From Deltaproteobacteria bacterium (GTDB taxonomy: Bacteria > Bdellovibrionota > FAC87 > UBA2466): 6,946 nt of DNA. Made by a program: the position numbers and the translations under genes. Below the pieces are notes generated by a model. It had not been told where the DNA came from. It saw only the letters and a program-made list of their open reading frames with translations, and did not search any database. Location of the stretch: NCBI GenBank assembly GCA_013205415.1, contig JABMMY010000070.1, positions 1 to 6,946 on the forward strand, written 5' to 3'. Below, one piece after another: positions 1 to 6,079 of this stretch. Numbering within the stretch: the first letter of the stretch is position 1; each line of letters opens with the position of its first letter.

Positions 1-1133
1 ATCTTATGTTTCGGGCCATTAAAGATAAGGCCTCCGATATTCACATAGAGCCCTATGAAAAAGACATGGCAGTTCGCCTGCGCATCGACGGTGTTCTTTA
101 CGACGTGGCTCGGCCCCCTAAAGGATTACACGCTGGAATCTCTTCAAGAATTAAACTAATGGGCGAATTAGATATTGCTGAAAAGCGACTTCCTCAGGAC
201 GGAAGAATTAAAATTAAAATTGCAGGTAAAGATGTCGACCTACGTCTTTCAGTGATTCCCACCGCGCACGGGGAAAGATTGGTTCTGCGGGTCTTGGATA
301 AAAGTAGTGTCCGACTAGATCTTCCAGATTTGGGGTTCGATTCTGATTCGATTAAAGTTATTAATCAGCTTATTCACAAGCAACATGGAATTATTTTAGT
401 AACAGGACCCACCGGCTCGGGAAAAACCACGACACTTTACGCCGCTATATCTAGAATCAATACGGTCGATAGAAATATTATTACTGTAGAGGATCCTATC
501 GAATATGATCTCAAGGGAATCGGACAGATTCAGGCCAACCCTAAAATAGGACTGACCTTTGCTACCGGATTAAGAGCTATTCTACGGCAAGATCCCGATG
601 TCATTATGGTGGGGGAGATCCGAGATAAAGAGACGGCAGAAATTGCAATTCAAGCCTCACTCACGGGTCACTTAGTATTTGCAACGATCCACACCAATGA
701 CGCCCCCGGGGCCGTCACTCGGCTGGTTGATATGGGTGTAGAACCTTTTTTAGTTTCCTCCTCGTTATTAGCCGTATTAGCTCAAAGGCTCATGAGAAAA
801 GCGTGTAAAAAATGTGGAGAGCTATATGAGCCCACACCGGTTGAGTTAGAAAATCTCGGGCTCGACAAAAATGTTTTTAGTGGCAAACAAATTATTCGCA
901 CTAAAGGCTGTCATGATTGCAGCGGCACGGGGTACAAAGGCCGAATGGTAATTCATGAACTCATGCCCTTAGATGATGAGTTACGGGCCTTAATCATGGA
1001 ACGAACCGATGCCACCATTTTAAAAAAGGCGCTTGTTAAAAAGGGCATGGTAAGTTTAAGACAAAATGGAATTCAAAAGGTAATTGAAGGTATTACCACC
1101 GCTATTGAATTGGTAGCGGTTACCCAAGAGTAA
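1..1133 (+). CDS. gspE: Type II secretion ATPase GspE (5'-partial)
   Basis: Cytoplasmic hexameric ATPase that powers pseudopilus assembly. The frame is already open at the window edge (a Leu codon precedes the first ATG at 6), so that ATG is internal and roughly 130-200 N-terminal residues are missing. Counting from that Met, the N2 domain motifs come first (ASDIHIEPYE near 9-18, EKRLPQDGRI near 59-68). Next are Walker A GPTGSGKTT at 134-142 with Lys140, the Asp box TVEDPIE near 160-166, Walker B DPDVIMVGEIRD at 196-207 with Glu204, and the His box from TGH (His222) to TIHTND (His229). A zinc-type tetracysteine motif follows: CxxC at 267/270 and CxxC at 302/305, typical of GspE/PilB assembly ATPases and absent from PilT retraction ATPases. 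All catalytic motifs look intact. A PilB-type pilus ATPase has the same domains; the downstream gspF-L genes decide for GspE. Confidence 0.97.
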   Translation, partial: LMFRAIKDKASDIHIEPYEKDMAVRLRIDGVLYDVARPPKGLHAGISSRIKLMGELDIAEKRLPQDGRIKIKIAGKDVDLRLSVIPTAHGERLVLRVLDKSSVRLDLPDLGFDSDSIKVINQLIHKQHGIILVTGPTGSGKTTTLYAAISRINTVDRNIITVEDPIEYDLKGIGQIQANPKIGLTFATGLRAILRQDPDVIMVGEIRDKETAEIAIQASLTGHLVFATIHTNDAPGAVTRLVDMGVEPFLVSSSLLAVLAQRLMRKACKKCGELYEPTPVELENLGLDKNVFSGKQIIRTKGCHDCSGTGYKGRMVIHELMPLDDELRALIMERTDATILKKALVKKGMVSLRQNGIQKVIEGITTAIELVAVTQE

Positions 1134-1136
1134 ATT

Positions 1137-2363
1137 ATGGCAATCTTTGAATACAAAGCCGTTTCCACTGCTGGCAAACCATCCAAGGGAATTGTAGATG
1201 CCGACTCCGCCAAGTCTGCACGACAAAAATTAAAACAGCGCGGACTATTTGTCAGTGAAATTAAGGAACGGACCGGGGAAAAGAAGGGGCAGGGCCAGTC
1301 GATAACCGCATTCGGTGGCACCGTAAAATCAGCAAATCTAACGCTGATGATCCGCCAGCTTTCCACCATGATTAAGGCTCATATTCCGCTAGATGAGGCT
1401 TTAGAGGCTGTCGTTGAACAAACCGATGATCCCAAATTAAAGACGGTGATGTCCCAAGTTAAATCCAGCGTTAACGAGGGAAAGTCCCTAGCTGAAAGCT
1501 GTAAAATTTTTCCAAAGGTTTTTTCCCCTATTTTTATTTCCATGATTCAGGTGGGTGAAGCCAGTGGTAATTTAGATTTAGTTCTAGTAAGACTGGCCAA
1601 TTTTGCAGAGGCCAATCTTGCAATGCGAAACAAGATCATTGGCGCCTTGACCTACCCACTGTTTATGATGGTGGCAGGAACTGCTATCACCGTTTTTCTT
1701 TTTGCCTTTGCCGTTCCCAAGATTACAGAGGTTTTCGCGGGTTCGAATATGGCATTACCCCAACTTACCCAAGTCATGTTAGGGATCAGCAATTTCATTT
1801 CCAAATATTGGTTTCTTTTAATCGCTTTTTGTCTCGGCGGATTTTTCTTTTTCAAATGGTATGTCGGGACTGAAAAGGGTCGCGCCAAATGGGATGCGGT
1901 TGCATTAAAATTACCAGGGGTTGGAAAATTAGTTCGTATGATCGCCGTTTCAAGATTCGCAAGAACCTTAAGCACCATGTTAGGGAGTGGGGTTCAGCTT
2001 CTTGATGCTATTGATGTCGTTAAAGAGGTCGTAGACAATGCAGTAATCAAAAAAGCCTTAGTCCAAGCACGCGCTAGTATTAGTGAGGGCCATTCCATTG
2101 CCGGGCCACTAAAAGCGAGTGGGGAATTTCCACCCATTCTCACTCACATGATCGCTGTGGGAGAGAAAACGGGAGAGCTAGAGGAGATGCTAAATGTGGT
2201 TTCAGATGCCTATGATTCCCAGGTCGATACTGCAATACAATCGATGACAAGATTACTAGAGCCGCTTATGATTTTAATCATGGGTGGGATTATTGCCCTA
2301 GTGGCACTTTCTATTTTCATGCCTTTATTGGAATTAAACAACTTAGCATCTTCACCGGGCTAG
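1137..2363 (+). CDS. gspF: Type II secretion inner-membrane platform protein GspF
   Basis: Polytopic inner-membrane protein that forms the core of the assembly platform and couples GspE to pseudopilin insertion. The 408-residue length is normal for GspF. The N-terminus FEYKAVSTAGK followed by KGIVDADSAKSARQKL is the typical family opening. Two T2SSF cytoplasmic repeats are visible, about 70-190 and 273-395, each with the family signature: MIQVGEASGNLD at 137-148 and MIAVGEKTGELEEML at 338-352. Hydrophobic segments lie at about 173-194, 224-243 and 375-397, giving the usual three-helix topology. The start ATG is 3 bases after the gspE stop, with a modest AAGAG at 1126-1130 about 6 bases upstream, so translation is probably coupled to gspE. 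PilC of type IV pili is the nearest alternative; operon context favours GspF. Confidence 0.96.
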   Translation: MAIFEYKAVSTAGKPSKGIVDADSAKSARQKLKQRGLFVSEIKERTGEKKGQGQSITAFGGTVKSANLTLMIRQLSTMIKAHIPLDEALEAVVEQTDDPKLKTVMSQVKSSVNEGKSLAESCKIFPKVFSPIFISMIQVGEASGNLDLVLVRLANFAEANLAMRNKIIGALTYPLFMMVAGTAITVFLFAFAVPKITEVFAGSNMALPQLTQVMLGISNFISKYWFLLIAFCLGGFFFFKWYVGTEKGRAKWDAVALKLPGVGKLVRMIAVSRFARTLSTMLGSGVQLLDAIDVVKEVVDNAVIKKALVQARASISEGHSIAGPLKASGEFPPILTHMIAVGEKTGELEEMLNVVSDAYDSQVDTAIQSMTRLLEPLMILIMGGIIALVALSIFMPLLELNNLASSPG

Positions 2364-2371
2364 GAAAACAC

Positions 2372-2377
2372 AAGGAG
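2372..2377 (+). promoter_or_regulatory. Strong ribosome binding site for gspG
   Basis: AAGGAG lies 7 bases before the GTG at 2385, in the 21-base gap after gspF. It is the clearest Shine-Dalgarno match in the window and fixes the non-ATG start of gspG. A strong site fits the need for far more major pseudopilin than of its neighbours (inference). Confidence 0.8.
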
Positions 2378-2384
2378 CTTTTCA

Positions 2385-2816
2385 GTGATAAAAGCAGAAT
2401 CAAAAAAAACTCACAACCAAGGATTTACACTCGTTGAAATCATGATCGTATTAGCCCTAGTAGTCATGCTAGGTAGCTTTGCTGGAGTGAAATTAATCGA
2501 TCAGTTTAAAAGGGCCAAGGCCGATGCCACGAAAGTTCAAATTGCTAGTTTTAAGCAGGCCTTAGATGCCTACTATCTATCACATAATAACTATCCAGAA
2601 ACATCACAGGGCTTAGAGGCTCTAATAAGCAAGCCTTCAACAGGAAAGGTTCCTGAGAATTATCCTGATGGCGGTTATTTGGGTAAAAAAACAATACCCA
2701 AAGATCCCTTTGGTGGAATTTATCACTATGAATGCGATGATGCTCAAAACTACAACATCACCTCCGATGGAGCCGATCAAAAACCAGGAACTGCCGACGA
2801 TATTAAGTCCGAATAA
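2385..2816 (+). CDS. gspG: Major pseudopilin GspG precursor
   Basis: Main subunit of the periplasmic T2SS pseudopilus, processed by the prepilin peptidase GspO. The start is GTG, supported by AAGGAG 7 bases upstream. A 13-residue basic leader ends in Gly13; cleavage before Phe14 (G^FTLVE) leaves about 130 residues, with the essential Glu at mature +5 (residue 18). The hydrophobic helix covers about 14-38. The C-terminal domain carries GspG hallmarks: YPETSQGLEALISKP (70-84), the IPKDPFGGIYHY stretch (104-115) and the aspartate-rich calcium-binding-type loop SDGADQKPGTADDI (127-140) near the end. Length matches the family (about 140 residues). Unusually, mature position 22, normally Pro in GspG, is Val (residue 35), and one Cys (117) is present. 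The 3' end overlaps the probable start of gspH. Confidence 0.96.
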   Translation: MIKAESKKTHNQGFTLVEIMIVLALVVMLGSFAGVKLIDQFKRAKADATKVQIASFKQALDAYYLSHNNYPETSQGLEALISKPSTGKVPENYPDGGYLGKKTIPKDPFGGIYHYECDDAQNYNITSDGADQKPGTADDIKSE

Positions 2817-3426
2817 AAAAAGTTACGATCCGGCGACTTTATTATCTAGCGACAATCATGGGTTTACTTTGATCGAGATCCTACTCGTATTGGCGATTAT
2901 TGTAACCGTGCTATCCTACGGCCTACCTGTGGTATCTAGAATCACCGGCCAAAACATTAATACCTCTGCACGAAACTTTATTTCACTAGTTCGAGGGATG
3001 AGGTCCGATGCCATATTACTAAATACTCTTTATCGGTTGAGTATCGATTTAGAGAACAACACCTATATTGTAGAAACTCAAAACACCCAGGAGCTGCTAC
3101 AGGAATCGGACCTACTAAGTAAGAAGGCCGACTCGAAAAAGGCTGCACCTAAACAGGAGGAGAGGCCCGCATTTTCACCCTCTGATAAATATTTCAAGAA
3201 ACCAAAAGCGCTTCCCTCAGGGGTCGTCTTCAATGGTGTGCTCAAGGAAAAAGAGGGGTTTATAAACGAGGGCACCGTTTATATTTACTTTTTTCCTAAT
3301 GGGCTTAATGAAAGGGCCATTATCTATTTAAATTCTAGCAGTGCGACTACAGGTGGTTTTTCAATAATCATTCACCCCACAGCTGGAAAAGTAGATTTTA
3401 TTAAGCAGAAGGTAGATCGCTTTTAA
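2767..3426 (+). CDS. gspH: Minor pseudopilin GspH (start uncertain)
   Basis: Minor pseudopilin of the tip complex. The prepilin motif G^FTLIE is at 2860-2877, with Glu at mature +5 and Pro at mature +22, followed by a hydrophobic helix to about VLSYGLPVV. The C-terminal part fits GspH: a Tyr/Phe-rich strand with FFPNGLNERAIIYL, then GGFSIIIHPTAGKVDF. No ATG, GTG or TTG exists in frame between the gspG stop (2816) and the motif, so translation must begin inside gspG. I chose ATG 2767, giving 219 residues with a long 32-residue leader; ATGs at 2740, 2737, 2728 and 2668 are possible and would lengthen the leader. No candidate has a clear Shine-Dalgarno sequence. A Lys/Glu/Ala-rich stretch (about residues 113-134) interrupts the globular domain. 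The family assignment is firmer than the 5' end. Confidence 0.85.
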   Translation: MEPIKNQELPTILSPNKKSYDPATLLSSDNHGFTLIEILLVLAIIVTVLSYGLPVVSRITGQNINTSARNFISLVRGMRSDAILLNTLYRLSIDLENNTYIVETQNTQELLQESDLLSKKADSKKAAPKQEERPAFSPSDKYFKKPKALPSGVVFNGVLKEKEGFINEGTVYIYFFPNGLNERAIIYLNSSSATTGGFSIIIHPTAGKVDFIKQKVDRF

Positions 3427-3428
3427 CC

Positions 3429-3980
3429 ATGAAAAAAACCCACAAAAAAAGTCTAAGCGGATTCACCTTTATTGAGGTTCTTATCGCGATTACTATTTTT
3501 GTTATTGCTGCCGTTATTGCAGTTGACCTCACTCGCGGATCGGTAAGAGCCACCATTGATCTTAAAGAGGTTACGACCGCCACCTGGCTTCTCAAAAAAA
3601 CAATCACCGAGCTTGAAAGCAAAGTTGAGTCTGAGGGATTTGACAAGGCCTGTATTAAAAAAATCGAGGGTAAGTTTGAGGCTCCGAATGAAAAATACAC
3701 ATGGATAACCAACTGTCACCAAATCGATTTTAAATTATCTCAGACGGCAGCAGCACTTTTAGGTGATAAGGCCGATGTCGATATTAAAGCCGCCGACAAA
3801 GAAAATCAGATTCAAAAAATGGTTCTAAATATTTCGAGTGAATATATTAGTAATTCGATGAGGGAAATTCACGCGGAGGTCCACTGGATTCAAGGAAAAA
3901 AAACTAAACGAATGGTCGATGTGACGACTCATGTTGCGCGATATGACCAACCCCTAAAGATACCGGGCTTTGGGCCTTAA
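3429..3980 (+). CDS. gspI: Minor pseudopilin GspI
   Basis: Minor pseudopilin, in known systems a nucleator of the I-J-K tip. A lysine-rich 11-residue leader (MKKTHKKSLSG) precedes the prepilin cleavage site G11^F12, sequence FTFIEVL, with Glu16 at mature +5 and a hydrophobic helix to about residue 33. The C-terminal strand pattern EVHW (150-153) then VTTHVAR (165-171) matches the usual GspI ending. At 183 residues it is longer than the roughly 120-130 of enterobacterial GspI; the extra length is in the middle of the domain. Cys75 and Cys96 could form a disulfide in the periplasm (inference). ATG follows the gspH stop by 2 bases; the nearest purine-rich AGAAGG (3407-3412) is about 16 bases away, so coupled translation is likely. 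Assignment as I rather than H or J rests on operon position plus the C-terminal pattern. Confidence 0.87.
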   Translation: MKKTHKKSLSGFTFIEVLIAITIFVIAAVIAVDLTRGSVRATIDLKEVTTATWLLKKTITELESKVESEGFDKACIKKIEGKFEAPNEKYTWITNCHQIDFKLSQTAAALLGDKADVDIKAADKENQIQKMVLNISSEYISNSMREIHAEVHWIQGKKTKRMVDVTTHVARYDQPLKIPGFGP

Positions 3981-3994
3981 GCTAATTAATAAAT

Positions 3995-4696
3995 ATGAAA
4001 CAGCCATTCACATTTAAGGAAAATGGGTTCACGCTTTTAGAGGTTCTCCTATCCATGGCCATCTTTAGTATTATCGCTTTAACTACGATTAAACAAATAA
4101 CGCTAATTAGAAACACAAAGGATACAGCCTTCAGAGATATTGATGGCTACTCTAATGCTCGGGCCGCTTTGAGCGCTATTGAAATTGATCTTCGACAGGC
4201 CTTTCATGTTTTATATCAGGACCTAGGGGCAGGCAGTAGAGCAATTTTGCTTCAAAACGGAACCGTCACTCACACTCTATTTGACGGTAGAAAGGCAGAG
4301 ATCATTTTTACCTCCCTGTCTCATCGCAACTACTTTGCTGGCCGCCGAGAAAGCGAACAAACCGAAATCTCCTTTTTTTTACAGCAGACGAGGCAAAGTA
4401 AATACAGCACACTTCTGAAACGTGAAGCAGAATTGATCGACGATAATCCCTATGAGGGGGGAAGTTCCTATACCCTTTTAGAAAATATAATATCTTTAGA
4501 GTTTCAATATCTGGATCCGAAAACATTAAAATGGGAGGATGCCTGGAATTCAGATGGGGGTAGTTTCAGGGATAAGTTTCCCGGGGCCGTTAAGATAAAA
4601 TTGGTAGTCGCTAGTGAAAAGGCAAAGCCGCTTAACGTAGAAACTGAATTCAAACTATCTTTTCCTAACAACGATCCTTTTTTGGTGCAGTTTTAA
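3995..4696 (+). CDS. gspJ: Minor pseudopilin GspJ
   Basis: Minor pseudopilin that joins GspI and GspK in the pseudopilus tip complex. A 233-residue precursor has an 11-residue leader and cleavage site G11^F12 in GFTLLEVLLSMAIFS, with Glu16 at mature +5 and a hydrophobic helix to about residue 32. Two family-like regions follow: a helix with ARAALSAIEIDLRQAF (56-70) and a segment LLENIISLEFQYLD (161-174), then KWEDAW (179-184) and FPGAVKIKLVV (195-205), the classic GspJ pattern of a Trp-containing strand followed by P-x-A-V. There is no cysteine. It lies 14 bases after gspI in an AT-rich gap (3981-3994) with no recognisable Shine-Dalgarno sequence. It is slightly longer than typical GspJ (about 200 residues). 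Confidence 0.92.
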   Translation: MKQPFTFKENGFTLLEVLLSMAIFSIIALTTIKQITLIRNTKDTAFRDIDGYSNARAALSAIEIDLRQAFHVLYQDLGAGSRAILLQNGTVTHTLFDGRKAEIIFTSLSHRNYFAGRRESEQTEISFFLQQTRQSKYSTLLKREAELIDDNPYEGGSSYTLLENIISLEFQYLDPKTLKWEDAWNSDGGSFRDKFPGAVKIKLVVASEKAKPLNVETEFKLSFPNNDPFLVQF

Positions 4697-4697
4697 T

Positions 4698-6068
4698 ATG
4701 AAGTTCGTAATTAAAAAATACAAAACAAGTAATAAGGGTGTTGCCCTCCTTACAGTTTTGGTTTCTGTATTTATTATTAGTTTACTCACTATCGAGTTTC
4801 AATATAGCGTGGCTATTGAAAGAAAGCTTTCCTACAGTGACCTGAATCAACTACAGGCTCACTACCTAGCAAAATCTGGTGTTAAGTTTGCCCTTTTACG
4901 GTTGGTTCTTTTTTCCAGAGCCAACAAGGACAAATCTCTTGATTCGGTTAAAACATTCCTTCCCGCTATTTGGAATCTACCTATTCCCGCCTTTCCTCCA
5001 GCTAAATCCAAAATAAAGCAACTTTTTAAAGCCGATCAGGACGCGGCTGAAAAGGCCATTGAGGAAACAAAAATTAGTATCGGACAATTTACCGAAACGA
5101 TCTCCAGTGAATCTGCAAAAATTAATCTCAATGCCCTTTTAATTCCAGTGGCCCAGCAAGGCCAAAGCGGTTTTGTTATTCCAAATCCAAGTAATAGTCC
5201 TCAAAAAGGACTCCATCGTTACGTTGCTACTCTACTTTTGAATACTATAAGTCAAATTTTCAAAGAGTCAGAGAATCCAGTGGAGGACTTCGGAAACGTT
5301 AGACCTGAAGAGGTGGTTTGCGATATTATGGAGTGGGTAAATCCAAGTCCGGTTTCCTGTGGCTCTGGTAACAAGGACAGTTTTTATGAACAACAAAAGC
5401 CTTCTTACAAATCAAAAAAGGGCCGCTTTTTTACTCTTGAAGAGTTAAAACTGGTAAAATCTATTGGGGATAACCTTTATAAAAAATTAAAACCTTTTGT
5501 AACCGTTTTTTCCTATGACGGAAATATAGATCTTAATGGTGCTTCAAAAGATGTGTTGAAGGCGATCTATCCCGATTTTACAGATGATGATCTCAATAAA
5601 ATTCAGGAAGAAAAAAACAAGATTGGAAGATGGGATAGCAAAGAAGATTTTGTGTCTTTTGTAGTGGGACCATTGAATCGATCAGGTTTCCGGAGTTCAT
5701 ATCCAGTTCCAGCGGACTACCCCTTCACCGTTAGTAATTATAGTTTTATTATAGAGGGAATAGGTACCATTCCCAAAAGTAAGTACGAGATTCAAAAGAG
5801 GATCAGAGTTGCTGTTGCTCTCACTGCGGCTACCCCTACCGATAAAATTACCTGCGAAAAGGATGACTTGTATTTTTGGAACTCAACCACACAAGTCTGT
5901 ACTAAAAAACCGAATAATCGGGCAGAGTGTGAGTTTATTGTGGGACAATGGGTTCCTGGGGGATGTGAAATACTTGATTCAGGAAAAAGAACGATTCCAA
6001 GGCCTTCCGGTAGCAAGCCAGCGGTTGAGCCCAATGCCCTAAAGATCCTTTATTGGATGGAAACTTAA
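4698..6068 (+). CDS. gspK: Large minor pseudopilin GspK with cysteine-containing tail
   Basis: Tip pseudopilin, the largest of the set. The leader ends at Gly14 and cleavage gives V-A-L-L-T, so mature +5 is Thr and not Glu, as expected for GspK, the pseudopilin that lacks Glu5. A hydrophobic helix runs to about residue 31, then QAHYLAKSGVKFAL (53-66). The T2SSK globular region includes INLNALL (142-148), CDIMEWVNPSP (208-218), KDSFYEQQKPSYKSKKGRFFTLEEL (226-250), a shape typical of GspK, and a helix-hairpin-helix-like segment IDLNGASKDVLKAIYP (277-292). SFIIEGIGT (349-357) and RIRVAVALT (368-376) are the usual closing strands. After this a roughly 80-residue tail carries Cys386, 401, 411 and 423; two more are Cys208 and Cys221. 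Total length is 456, against about 320-330 in enterobacteria. The ATG is 1 base after the gspJ stop, implying translational coupling. Confidence 0.93.
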   Translation: MKFVIKKYKTSNKGVALLTVLVSVFIISLLTIEFQYSVAIERKLSYSDLNQLQAHYLAKSGVKFALLRLVLFSRANKDKSLDSVKTFLPAIWNLPIPAFPPAKSKIKQLFKADQDAAEKAIEETKISIGQFTETISSESAKINLNALLIPVAQQGQSGFVIPNPSNSPQKGLHRYVATLLLNTISQIFKESENPVEDFGNVRPEEVVCDIMEWVNPSPVSCGSGNKDSFYEQQKPSYKSKKGRFFTLEELKLVKSIGDNLYKKLKPFVTVFSYDGNIDLNGASKDVLKAIYPDFTDDDLNKIQEEKNKIGRWDSKEDFVSFVVGPLNRSGFRSSYPVPADYPFTVSNYSFIIEGIGTIPKSKYEIQKRIRVAVALTAATPTDKITCEKDDLYFWNSTTQVCTKKPNNRAECEFIVGQWVPGGCEILDSGKRTIPRPSGSKPAVEPNALKILYWMET

Positions 6069-6070
6069 AT

Positions 6071-6076
6071 GAGGAA
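6071..6076 (+). promoter_or_regulatory. Ribosome binding site for gspL
   Basis: GAGGAA sits just before ATG 6080 in the 11-base gap after gspK. Spacing is short (3-4 bases), but it supports ATG 6080; an earlier ATG at 6069 reaches a stop after two more codons and cannot be the start. Confidence 0.6.
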
Positions 6077-6079
6077 ATA

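Noticed and set aside
1073..1369. Antisense open frame of 98 codons over the gspE/gspF junction
   Set aside because: It lies opposite two clearly conserved genes, has no recognisable domain and no ribosome binding site I could see; best explained as a shadow of the coding strand.
1652..1978. Antisense open frame of 108 codons inside gspF
   Set aside because: Fully opposite conserved gspF sequence, with no protein family resemblance.
1..2363. Type IV pilus pilB-pilC pair instead of gspE-gspF
   Set aside because: The ATPase and platform protein are shared families, but the following G-H-I-J-K-L gene order, the GspG calcium-type loop and GspK with no Glu5 define a T2SS.
2668..2766. Extension of gspH upstream to the ATG at 2668
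   Set aside because: It would give a leader of about 65 residues made of out-of-frame gspG sequence with no pilin leader character; kept only as an alternative start.
3401..3722. Two overlapping antisense frames opposite the start of gspI
   Set aside because: Hydrophobic-looking segments mirror the gspI prepilin helix; no independent support.
5809..6042. Same-strand alternative frame of 77 codons inside the 3' part of gspK
   Set aside because: I considered whether it showed a frameshift in gspK, but the gspK frame itself stays coherent (conserved strands, patterned Cys, stop just before gspL), so this is a shadow frame.
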